The notes under the pieces were generated by a model. It was given only the letters and a program-made list of their open reading frames with translations, did not search any database and was not told where the DNA came from. Shown here in pieces: positions 33,448-39,431 of a DNA stretch of 39,431 nucleotides. The number at the start of each line of letters is the position of its first letter. Within the stretch, counting starts at the first letter, position 1. This DNA is from Lachnospiraceae bacterium UBA1818. GTDB lineage: Bacteria > Bacillota > Clostridia > Lachnospirales > Lachnospiraceae. Location of the stretch: positions 1 to 39,431 of the forward strand of contig CAJFQZ010000031.1 of assembly GCA_904419285.1 (NCBI GenBank), given 5' to 3'. The translations under genes and the position numbers were made by a program.

Positions 33448-33726
33448 TTATTTTTCTGCTGTTCCCCAATCGACAACTATAGATAAACTGATTCCTATGC
33501 CGGCACAAAGCAGCAGTACTCCTATTATTTTTTTATGCATTATTTGGCGCAGTCCCGCTATAACCAATACTAAGGCAAGTATTATAGATAATCCTGAAAA
33601 GAGTTTCCCCAATTTTCCCTTTTTATGATTAAAATACTCTTTTCTTTTTTCACTTAGTTTATTTTCTGCTCCAAATCCAATAAGACCTTCAATAAGAGCT
33701 TTTATAATATCTTTAATAAGTTCCAT
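33448..33726 (-). CDS. small membrane protein
   Basis: The 92-aa protein has an amphipathic N-terminal part (MELIKDIIKALIEGLIGFG), a lysine-rich loop, and two C-terminal membrane helices (LFSGLSIILALVLVIAGL; IIGVLLLCAGIGISLSIVV). ATG 33726 has AGGAGG six bases upstream. No family is recognised. It lies in a group of short minus-strand genes. Confidence 0.6.
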   Translation of the reverse strand: MELIKDIIKALIEGLIGFGAENKLSEKRKEYFNHKKGKLGKLFSGLSIILALVLVIAGLRQIMHKKIIGVLLLCAGIGISLSIVVDWGTAEK

Positions 33727-33793
33727 GATGCTCCTCCTGTTATACTGCGAGTTTGAAGATGTTCCAAGTTCAGATAAAACTATATTACTTTTA

Positions 33794-34054
33794 TCACAAC
33801 ACACTTTTGACTAAAGACGCTGCCTTTTCAAAGTCCTTTTTATGAACATAGATTTTATATTCATAAGAATAGTTTGGATTTATCCCAAAACTGCCAGTGT
33901 GAGCTCTCCTGTTTCCAAGAACCGGTGCAGTCTCAGGATTTGTAGTTTTTACAATATAATCAATACCATTTTGAGAAAGAATATCACATATTTTAGCCTG
34001 ACGATTCATTTCCATCGTTATAAACAGCTCTTTACGATTCAATACTGTAATCAT
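33794..34054 (-). CDS. DUF2007-like small protein
   Basis: The 86-aa protein shows the layout of the putative signal-transducing DUF2007 family: an initial strand, a helix NRQAKICDILSQNGIDYIVK, a variable loop, and a last strand-helix pair YEYKIYVHKKDFEKAASLVK. Members are short cytoplasmic proteins of unknown role, related in fold to PII-like domains. AAGGGGCGG precedes the ATG. Confidence 0.65.
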   Translation of the reverse strand: MITVLNRKELFITMEMNRQAKICDILSQNGIDYIVKTTNPETAPVLGNRRAHTGSFGINPNYSYEYKIYVHKKDFEKAASLVKSVL

Positions 34055-34100
34055 GCATTTTCCGCCCCTTTCAACTTTTGCGTGACAACTCCCGGTTTAT

Positions 34101-34229
34101 CTATCTTCTTCTATTTTTCCATTTTTTCCACTTCTTGTTCATCTTGCTTGTCCATTTATTTATCCACGGCTCTGATAATAGTTCTATGATACTTGCTATA
34201 AACTCAACCACAAAATCAGGCATACTCAT
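34101..34229 (-). CDS. small 42-aa protein with basic tail
   Basis: A frame of 42 codons starts at ATG 34229 (or an ATG two codons later, better spaced from GGAG) and stops at TAG 34101-34103. The N-terminal half is hydrophobic and acidic (PDFVVEFIASIIELLSEPWI); the C-terminal half is made of Lys, Trp and Asn (KMNKKWKKWKNRRR). Such small proteins with a short membrane-associated helix and a basic tail occur in clostridial genomes. It is placed in line with the DUF2007-like gene 46 bases downstream. Confidence 0.45.
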   Translation of the reverse strand: MSMPDFVVEFIASIIELLSEPWINKWTSKMNKKWKKWKNRRR

Positions 34230-34304
34230 CCCACTCCAAAATGCCAATCTATTGATGCTCTAATTATAACAAATTCCTCTTTAATCCACCACTCTCTGCT
34301 AAGA

Positions 34305-34337
34305 AAAATTCCAGGAGAAATACTCTCCTGGAATTTT
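34305..34337. terminator. bidirectional terminator
   Basis: AAAATTCCAGGAGA and TCTCCTGGAATTTT form a perfect 14-bp stem with the loop AATAC. The A/T ends of the arms give short U tracts on either strand. It ends the minus-strand transcript that comes from the DUF1648 pseudogene. Confidence 0.8.
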
Positions 34338-34444
34338 CATATAGCCATTTCAATTTCCTCCTAGAATTTTTACATATTATACGACTATATCGGTAATTAC
34401 AATGCAGCGCTTCACCTTCATATCACCTCGCTAAAAATTGATAA

Positions 34445-34784
34445 TTAAGCCGCCGTGATTATTCTGATCTCTGACAGCAAAAACAAAACGACAAATGCAA
34501 GAACGACAATATAGTATGTAATTACACTATTTCCATATTTCGGTATAGCAGCAAAGCTTTCCCGCACACCTCATAGACTAAAAACCAGCAGAAAAATAAG
34601 CTGCATAACAGGAAAGAGAAAAAGCCAAAATTTGGGGGGCGTATGAATCTACAATATCATTGTCAAAATGAATTGGTATTTGCTCCGGAAGAAACACAAA
34701 AAATATAACTGAAATGAGTAATGTGGCGGCGAATACGATCCATGATCCCCTGTTGTTATACAATATTTTGAATAGTAATTTCAT
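34445..34784 (-). pseudogene. DUF1648 (SdpI-like N-terminal) membrane protein, broken
   Basis: The first 50 codons read as a DUF1648 protein: a membrane helix (WIVFAATLLISVIFFVFLP), then the motif EQIPIHFDNDIVDSYAP. At a run of six C residues (minus strand, near 34635-34645) the frame is lost. Removing one C restores PKFWLFLFPVMQLIFLLVF, the expected second helix. That frame then meets one TGA after VFSL and continues as GVRESFAAIPKYGN and a third helix (YYIVVLAFVVLFLLSEI) to TAA at 34445. One frameshift and one stop in an otherwise coherent protein of about 112 aa point to recent inactivation or, for the homopolymer, a sequencing error. Confidence 0.7.
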
Positions 34785-34790
34785 AACTAA

Positions 34791-34982
34791 TCACCTCTGT
34801 ATTCTAATCATTTTAAACATTCCCGGGCCGTTCCATTCACAAGGTCTTTCTTCAAATCCCTTTTTCTTGTAAAACAAGAGTGCAGTATCTTGTTTTTTAT
34901 GCGCAAACTTGCTTCTATATGCATAATCCAATGTCTTGAAAACGGCATTTGTATGAGCCCCCTGATATCTTTGCCGCATCAA
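34791..34982 (-). pseudogene. C-terminal fragment resembling a GNAT acetyltransferase
   Basis: The 63-codon frame ends with a pattern common at the end of GNAT enzymes (DTALLFYKKKGFEERP, then MFKMIRIQR). The acetyl-CoA binding region that should precede it is absent: the frame begins just after the MFS stop codon. It therefore looks like a remnant whose front part was lost when the neighbouring MFS gene arrived. A short independent gene cannot be excluded. Confidence 0.4.
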
Positions 34983-35022
34983 TAATCAATAAGTCTGATT
35001 GCATTTTTATCATTACATAATA

Positions 35023-36300
35023 TCAACAGTCATTTAATTTCTGTATTTTTTTGCTATGCAGAGACAAAATACTCATGGCGAAGCCACAAACTCCCGTACA
35101 TAAAAACATAACAGCCATGCCGCTGCCTGCACCATTTCCCACAAGTATTTCTAAAAAAGACACAATACCAGTCTTAGAGCACATAAAAGGCTCAAATATA
35201 TAATCAGCCAAGTATCCTCCCAAAAGAATACCAAAAGGGATTGTGCTGTATTGGACAGCATTTCTCACAGCAAATACTCTTCCTTGAATATTTTCAGGAA
35301 TCCTTTTGTAGAGTATTACGTTCTGTTCTGCCATAATAAACGGAATTGGCAAGCTTGCGGCAAAAGCGGCAAACGACCAGAAAAATACATTTCTGCCAGT
35401 TGCCATTATCAAATCACCAAGCAAAAAGGATACTGCGGCAGAAATATAAATCATATTTGCTTTTTTCTTGCTTTCTTTTTTTATAGAAACAAGCAGGCCG
35501 CCAATGATTCCACCGATGCCCATACATGCATTTACAATTCCTAATACAACATTGTTTCCTGAACTTCTTGATAAAATCATAGGAGATAATATATTTTCAT
35601 AGGTCAGCCGAGAAAAAAAGTTTAACACTGCCATCGTAAGCATAATATGCAAAATCCCAGTTTCATTTTTCAAAAAATGAAATCCAGTCATTATTCCCTC
35701 AAATGGAGATGTGAACTTCTCTCTTATGATCTGTTCCGGTATATGGATCAAAAATAGAAGAACACAAAAGGCTGCGGCAAAACTCGACAAATCAAACAGC
35801 AAAATCAGCGGCAGACCACCTGCTGAGAAAAGCACAGCAGCCAGCATTGGACTGAATACAACGATTAAATTGCTGGAAAAAGAGTTCATTCCGCTTACAT
35901 TAGTCAGTTTATTCTTTGGTACAATTTTGGCTATTGCCACAGAAGATGCCGGCTGTTGAAATGCCGTAGTTGTTCCTGCAACAGCATTAAAAATATAAAT
36001 ATACCCTGCTGAAAGAGTTCCTGTCATTGAAAACACCAGAATAAGCAGTGAAGCCAGTGCAGCGATACTGTCTGCGGCAAGCATAATACATTTTTTACGA
36101 TGACTATCAACAAACGTACCGACAAATATACTTATCAAAATATATGGCACATAGTTACAAAATGACATGATTGAAACTGAAAGCGCTGAACCCGTCTGCT
36201 CGTACGTCCATAAAATAAGAGCAAATGCAGTCATGGAACTTCCTAACTGTGAAATACTTTGACTCACCCATAAAACTATATATCTTTTAAAATTTCCCAT
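35023..36300 (-). CDS. MFS efflux-type transporter (Mef-like)
   Basis: The 425-aa protein has 12 predicted membrane helices. Its N-terminus (WVSQSISQLGSSMTAFALIL, then TYEQTGSALSVSIMSF and VGTFVDSHRKKCIMLAAD) matches the macrolide-efflux/enterobactin-exporter branch of the MFS, with motif A FVDSHRKK. A drug or small-molecule export role is likely; the substrate is open. Three TGTACA motifs, two in a long dyad, lie in front of the gene, so a repressor-type control is likely. The regulator gene next to it seems degraded. Confidence 0.88.
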   Translation of the reverse strand: MGNFKRYIVLWVSQSISQLGSSMTAFALILWTYEQTGSALSVSIMSFCNYVPYILISIFVGTFVDSHRKKCIMLAADSIAALASLLILVFSMTGTLSAGYIYIFNAVAGTTTAFQQPASSVAIAKIVPKNKLTNVSGMNSFSSNLIVVFSPMLAAVLFSAGGLPLILLFDLSSFAAAFCVLLFLIHIPEQIIREKFTSPFEGIMTGFHFLKNETGILHIMLTMAVLNFFSRLTYENILSPMILSRSSGNNVVLGIVNACMGIGGIIGGLLVSIKKESKKKANMIYISAAVSFLLGDLIMATGRNVFFWSFAAFAASLPIPFIMAEQNVILYKRIPENIQGRVFAVRNAVQYSTIPFGILLGGYLADYIFEPFMCSKTGIVSFLEILVGNGAGSGMAVMFLCTGVCGFAMSILSLHSKKIQKLNDC

Positions 36301-36341
36301 TGAATTTTCTCCAATCTAATTCTTATTTTTTCAGAATAAAA

Positions 36342-36416
36342 TTGTACAAAATCCAATGCTCGGCGAAAATTAACTCTGTACAAATGTCGCCTTATCACCA
36401 GATTTTGTACAGAGTT
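36342..36416. promoter_or_regulatory. repeated TGTACA motifs and 13-bp inverted repeat before the MFS gene
   Basis: AACTCTGTACAAA (36372-36384) and TTTGTACAGAGTT (36404-36416) are perfect inverted copies 19 bases apart. A third copy of the core, TTGTACAAAAT, lies at 36342-36352, closer to the MFS start. The layout suggests an operator with several half sites, or a regulatory hairpin in the leader. No T tract follows, so a terminator is unlikely. Confidence 0.5.
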
Positions 36417-36490
36417 GATTGCTTAATTCGATTATTCTATGACATAAACACAGCATTTTAGCACCTCCTACTACATTTTCTATTATACAA

Positions 36491-36682
36491 CTATTTTTCT
36501 GCCTGCTCAATCATCCTTTCCGCCAACTGTCGTAACAAGTCGGCGGTTCTGTCACCCATTGTCGCAGTCTGCCCGATTTGCCCGGCGGTCATCGCCATTA
36601 TATAACACAAAAATAAAGAGTATTCTCGGTTATTTGCTCTTCCGGGGAAAATTTGTTTGTCATAGAGGATAATGCCCTTCAA
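36491..36682 (-). pseudogene. possible C-terminal remnant of a regulator
   Basis: The 63-codon frame ends in an amphipathic helix (TADLLRQLAERMIEQAEK) like the C-terminus of a TetR-type regulator, and has a Met/Gly-rich helix before it. No DNA-binding part is present and no ribosome binding site is clear. Its place upstream of the efflux gene fits a lost local regulator. The assignment is weak. Confidence 0.25.
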
Positions 36683-36701
36683 ATTTGAATATGTTAAGAT
36701 G

Positions 36702-36736
36702 CGTTGCTTGTGGCAACGGGCAATTCCGACTACAAT
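36702..36736 (+). promoter_or_regulatory. promoter with overlapping dyad for the XRE regulator
   Basis: TTGTGG (36708-36713) and TACAAT (36731-36736) are 17 bases apart. The -35 is covered by the dyad CGTTGC-TTGTG-GCAACG (36702-36718), a likely operator, perhaps for autoregulation by the product of the gene at 36772. Confidence 0.55.
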
Positions 36737-36771
36737 AACGGTAACGAAGGAAAGAAAGGAGACGATTTCTA

Positions 36772-37281
36772 ATGCTCAACGAAAATATTAAAGCGATCAG
36801 AAAATCAAAAGGACTTTCACAGCAGGAGCTTGCTGTCAAGCTGAACGTCGTGCGGCAAACAGTTTCTAAATGGAAGCAGGGACTGTCGGTTCCTGATTCT
36901 GCTATGTTAATCTCCATATCGCAGGCGCTTGAAACGCCTGTGAGTACGCTGCTTGGAGAAACTGTTAATGAAACGGAGGCTGATAACATAAAAGCCATTT
37001 CTGAAAAATTGGAAGTGATAAATTGGCAGCTGGCACAAAGGGAAAATACGAGAAGAAAAATTATCCGCTGGCTGTTTATTTCAATATGTGCAGTCACAGT
37101 AATGATTTCTGCAGCCTTAATAATATTAAAGAGTCCTTATTTGGAGTGGGATTATAGTGACCCTGAAACCGCTGTCCTTGGAGTGGCGTTTCACTCATTT
37201 GAATGGCTGTTTGTCAGAGCAGCACCGATTATCTTTATTATTGCGATCATTGGAATTTACTTGACACGGAAGAAAAAATAA
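36772..37281 (+). CDS. XRE-family regulator with membrane helices
   Basis: The 169-aa protein has an N-terminal Cro/C1-type helix-turn-helix (IRKSKGLSQQELAVKLNVVR, QTVSKWKQG, LISISQALETPVSTLLGE), then a charged linker with coiled-coil character, and two C-terminal membrane helices (WLFISICAVTVMISAALIIL; AAPIIFIIAIIGIYL). Such membrane-anchored XRE proteins are common in Firmicutes and often control a neighbouring transporter or self-regulate; the trigger is unknown. AAGGAG lies ten bases before the ATG. Confidence 0.9.
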   Translation: MLNENIKAIRKSKGLSQQELAVKLNVVRQTVSKWKQGLSVPDSAMLISISQALETPVSTLLGETVNETEADNIKAISEKLEVINWQLAQRENTRRKIIRWLFISICAVTVMISAALIILKSPYLEWDYSDPETAVLGVAFHSFEWLFVRAAPIIFIIAIIGIYLTRKKK

Positions 37282-37310
37282 AATCATGTGCTGCTGGCAT
37301 CGCACGTTTA

Positions 37311-37376
37311 TTATAAACTGCCTTTAATCGTTCCTCCATTCAGATGAATAACCTGTCCTGTCATATAAGATGAATC
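37311..37376 (-). pseudogene. 3' remnant of a short-chain dehydrogenase/reductase gene
   Basis: On the minus strand an isolated 21-codon piece reads SSYMTGQVIHLNGGTIKG and then ends in TAA. This matches the conserved C-terminal motif of SDR enzymes such as FabG (S-x-Y-x-TGQ-x-x-x-x-x-GG). Nothing of the rest of the gene is found upstream, so only the end has survived. Confidence 0.6.
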
Positions 37377-37387
37377 TTATGCAAAAT

Positions 37388-37429
37388 CACAAAAGGCGTA
37401 CCATCATTTTCATGAGTATGCCTTTTGTG
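37388..37429. terminator. terminator hairpin
   Basis: CACAAAAGGCGTAC and GTATGCCTTTTGTG form a 14-bp stem (one G-T pair) with a 14-base loop; T-rich sequence follows on the plus strand and A-rich precedes it. It can end the cotJ operon on the minus strand and the XRE gene on the plus strand. Confidence 0.65.
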
Positions 37430-37448
37430 TATTTCTTTATTTATATCG

Positions 37449-38060
37449 TCATGTTTTTATCATTTTCTTGTCAAATTCCGGATTAATATAATAATAATTC
37501 TTCTCTTCCAGTTTTTCTTTTGTCTTTTCCAGCGCCTCCCCGAATCTCTGGAAATGGACGATTTCTCTTGCCCTTAAGAACTTCAGTGGTTCCCGTACTT
37601 CCGGTTCCGGAATCATACGAAGCAGATTATCATAAACGGTACGGGCTTTTTGTTCTGCCGCCAGATTCTCTGTCAGGTCGGTGACAGCATCCCCCTTTGA
37701 TTGAAATTCAACTGCCGAAAATGGCAAAGCGGACGCCGCCTGAGGCCAGATTCCCGTCGTATGATCAATATAATAAGCGTCAAAACCTGCTGTCTTAGCC
37801 TCTTCGATCGTGAGATTTTTCGTAAGCTGATACACCATGGCACAAATGATCTCCATATGCGCCAGTTCCTCTGTACCAATATCTGTCAAAAGGCCGCCTA
37901 CAGATTTAAGGGGCATAGTGTATCGCTGTGAAAGATACCGCATGGATGCCGATAGCTCTCCATCCGGTCCTCCATACTGACTGATGATAAGCTGTGCTGT
38001 CTTAGGACAGGTCTTTGTAATCCGCACAGGATACTGAAGTCTTTTCTCATAAATCCACAT
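37449..38060 (-). CDS. cotJC: spore coat protein CotJC (manganese catalase family)
   Basis: The 203-aa protein has the manganese-catalase ferritin-like fold with its metal ligands in recognisable helices: GTEELAHMEIICAMVYQL (Glu and His), an Asn/Glu-rich AEQKARTVYDNLLRM, and REIVHFQRFGEALE. The start MWIYEKRLQYPV is the typical CotJC start. Coat proteins of this type occur in the outer coat of Bacillus and clostridial spores and may degrade peroxide. The ATG overlaps the cotJB stop (TGATG), with GGAGGGG upstream. Confidence 0.95.
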   Translation of the reverse strand: MWIYEKRLQYPVRITKTCPKTAQLIISQYGGPDGELSASMRYLSQRYTMPLKSVGGLLTDIGTEELAHMEIICAMVYQLTKNLTIEEAKTAGFDAYYIDHTTGIWPQAASALPFSAVEFQSKGDAVTDLTENLAAEQKARTVYDNLLRMIPEPEVREPLKFLRAREIVHFQRFGEALEKTKEKLEEKNYYYINPEFDKKMIKT

Positions 38061-38314
38061 CAGCAGTCCCCTCCTTCCCACGGAGCCGGTCCTTCCTGCC
38101 AGCAGTAACAGGCAGATGAAGTCTCCTTTTCATAGAATTCCGCCATACAGTCCATAGTCAGAGGATAGAAATCTGCCGCAAAGTCTGACATCAGTTTTTT
38201 CCTTTGACAAAGAATATTTTTCAGCATTTCCAGAGCCTCCCGATCTTCCGGGTGTGTATCCAGATACAATCTCAGATCATCCATCACGAAACTTACCTGC
38301 TGAATTTCCGTCAT
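38060..38314 (-). CDS. cotJB: spore coat protein CotJB
   Basis: The protein of about 84 aa matches CotJB: VSFVMDDLRLYLDTHPEDRE, then a helical part, FAADFYPLTMDCMAEFYE and the end CYCWQEGPAPWEGGDC. In Bacillus the cotJA-cotJB-cotJC operon is sigma-E controlled and the proteins interact. The start at 38314 fits the family length, but no clear ribosome binding site precedes it. The frame is open for at least 70 codons further upstream (an ATG at 38407 would give 115 aa), and the extra part may be a remnant of cotJA, which is otherwise missing. Confidence 0.85.
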   Translation of the reverse strand: MTEIQQVSFVMDDLRLYLDTHPEDREALEMLKNILCQRKKLMSDFAADFYPLTMDCMAEFYEKETSSACYCWQEGPAPWEGGDC

Positions 38315-38533
38315 TTTTTCATTACATTTCTGCTCTTCCGAGCTCTTTAAAAAATTTTCGGAAGAAGACAATGATGTCGGAATATGGTCGGCTGCAAAAA
38401 AAGGCATTAAGCTTATTTCATAAAATAATTCAACTCCTGGCTGTGAACCAAAATACGGCTTTGTGGGAGAAGTTTCTTTTGCCAGATGGGTTAGGATTGG
38501 ATGGTCATAATGATCTGTGGAAAAATTTTGTGT

Positions 38534-39148
38534 TTAACAAATAATTTCCTGTCTTTCTCCTCTAATTAATACCGTTTGGCCATCAGCCAGTTCAATCAGA
38601 TTGTCATTTACTATTTCTCCACATGGACATCCTTTTTCAGCATGTGGAAGTAATGGATTTATTAAATAGGATAAACCATCAGCAAAGTTTCCTGCAGCGA
38701 CCATGCTCCCGGCGCTGATTCCCAGATATACTAAACCATTCTCTACCGCTTGTTTTAATGGACCCGAAAATCCTGTTCTGTTTATTTCATCCAAAAGGGT
38801 TCTGGCATTTCCACCGCAAAATGCAATTATGTCATATTGGTTAAGTTCTGAAACACTCATTAAACGCAGCTGTACAGGTACATCACTAACATAAGCTGAA
38901 TATGTTCTTTTATACCCGTCAGAAAGCAAATATGTCAAATTATATATAAGAATATTATTCATGGGAATCCCCATACTCATAAGCCTTTCCATACATACAA
39001 TAATGCCTTCCCTCGCATTATCATTTCCGATCGCGGCAGATGGAACCAAAATTGCTTTAGTATTAATCGGTTCTTTCCTGATGCATTCCCAAAATAATTC
39101 GGTAGTCTTTTCATTTAAGCCACCAGAACTCAAAAAAAGGGTTCTCAT
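38534..39148 (-). CDS. peptidase E-like (S51) class I glutamine amidotransferase-fold protein
   Basis: The 204-aa protein shows the peptidase S51 pattern: a start LFLSSGGL, a Gly-rich strand DIIAFCGGNARTLLDEI and the nucleophile elbow VYLGISAGSMVAAGN, in which the Ser is the expected catalytic residue. Peptidase E cleaves Asp-X dipeptides; many clostridial members lack proof of substrate. GAGGAG precedes the ATG. It is a single gene on the minus strand. Confidence 0.88.
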   Translation of the reverse strand: MRTLFLSSGGLNEKTTELFWECIRKEPINTKAILVPSAAIGNDNAREGIIVCMERLMSMGIPMNNILIYNLTYLLSDGYKRTYSAYVSDVPVQLRLMSVSELNQYDIIAFCGGNARTLLDEINRTGFSGPLKQAVENGLVYLGISAGSMVAAGNFADGLSYLINPLLPHAEKGCPCGEIVNDNLIELADGQTVLIRGERQEIIC

Positions 39149-39224
39149 TAAGATTCTCCTCTCTGTCTACCTTATCTTTCTTCATTATATCATTCGTTTA
39201 CTTCTCTGTCATTTTCTTTCTTGC

Positions 39225-39264
39225 ATATAAAAAAGAGAGCAGATGACCTCTCCCCACTCTCTTT
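39225..39264 (-). terminator. terminator of a gene entering from the right
   Basis: On the minus strand AAAGAGAG and CTCTCTTT form an 8-bp stem followed by TTTT and TATAT. It probably ends a minus-strand gene beyond the right window edge. The rest to 39431 shows no coding frame that I can support. Confidence 0.5.
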
Positions 39265-39431
39265 CCAACACTATTCATATTCTATTACTTTACACCATAT
39301 CACACCCAAATGCAAAAGCCGCATTTATTTATGATACGGCTCTCCATAACATATCTAAATGAGGTTTAATGAAAATTAACAATAATAACTTATCTCTCCA
39401 AAATATGTAAACCATTTCTGAATAATATCAG

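Noticed and set aside
36660-37097. Minus-strand frame of 145 codons opposite the XRE gene.
   Set aside because: It is the antisense shadow of a clear helix-turn-helix gene.

Overview
The window looks like a chromosomal segment of a spore-forming Gram-positive anaerobe of the Clostridia, most likely a gut Lachnospiraceae. The reasons are strong AGGAGG-type ribosome binding sites, tightly packed operons, sporulation genes (yqfC-yqfD, cotJB-cotJC, a SpoVB-family flippase, a BofC-like protein), the small clostridial families DUF4250 and DUF896, and a Bce-type peptide-sensing module. This assignment is inference from gene content. No rRNA, tRNA, CRISPR array or intact insertion sequence was seen.

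Layout. 1-3.6 kb: an AT-richer block with a membrane-tethered ECF sigma factor (sigma domains, one membrane helix and a large outer domain in one protein), a lipoprotein and a 52-aa protein. 3.6-4.7 kb: decayed sequence. 4.7-12.6 kb: core genes on the minus strand (DUF896, 5-formyl-THF cyclo-ligase, DUF4250; flippase and BofC-like protein; yqfC-yqfD-phoH-ybeY; pyrimidine-nucleoside phosphorylase and a Dabb protein). 12.7-17 kb: small membrane or secreted proteins, a Nim-like flavoprotein and an MFS transporter. 17.1-21.8 kb: ABC ATPase, large FtsX permease, response regulator and histidine kinase in one operon, with a candidate regulator site beside the promoter. 21.8-30.8 kb: metabolic single genes (Gfo/Idh/MocA, FNT channel, HAD, ferredoxin-like aldo/keto reductase, HD, pyruvate-kinase-like domain, RNHCP zinc protein behind a long attenuator-like leader, PNPOx-like protein, zinc alcohol dehydrogenase, SstT).

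31.3-33 kb is the most interesting part. It is a plus-strand two-gene operon encoding a RibU-like riboflavin ECF S component and, nine bases later, a protein that fuses a riboflavin-kinase domain to an OmpR/PhoB-type winged-helix DNA-binding domain. Upstream lie a sigma-A-like promoter, two 9-base direct repeats exactly 11 bp apart, and a leader with mutually exclusive hairpins. No FMN riboswitch was recognised. I read this as a candidate riboflavin uptake module with its own flavin-sensing transcription factor.

33-39.4 kb is AT-rich accessory DNA: small proteins, a DUF1648 pseudogene, fragments of acetyltransferase-like and short-chain dehydrogenase genes, an efflux-type MFS gene behind repeated TGTACA motifs, a membrane-anchored XRE regulator, cotJB-cotJC and an S51-type peptidase.
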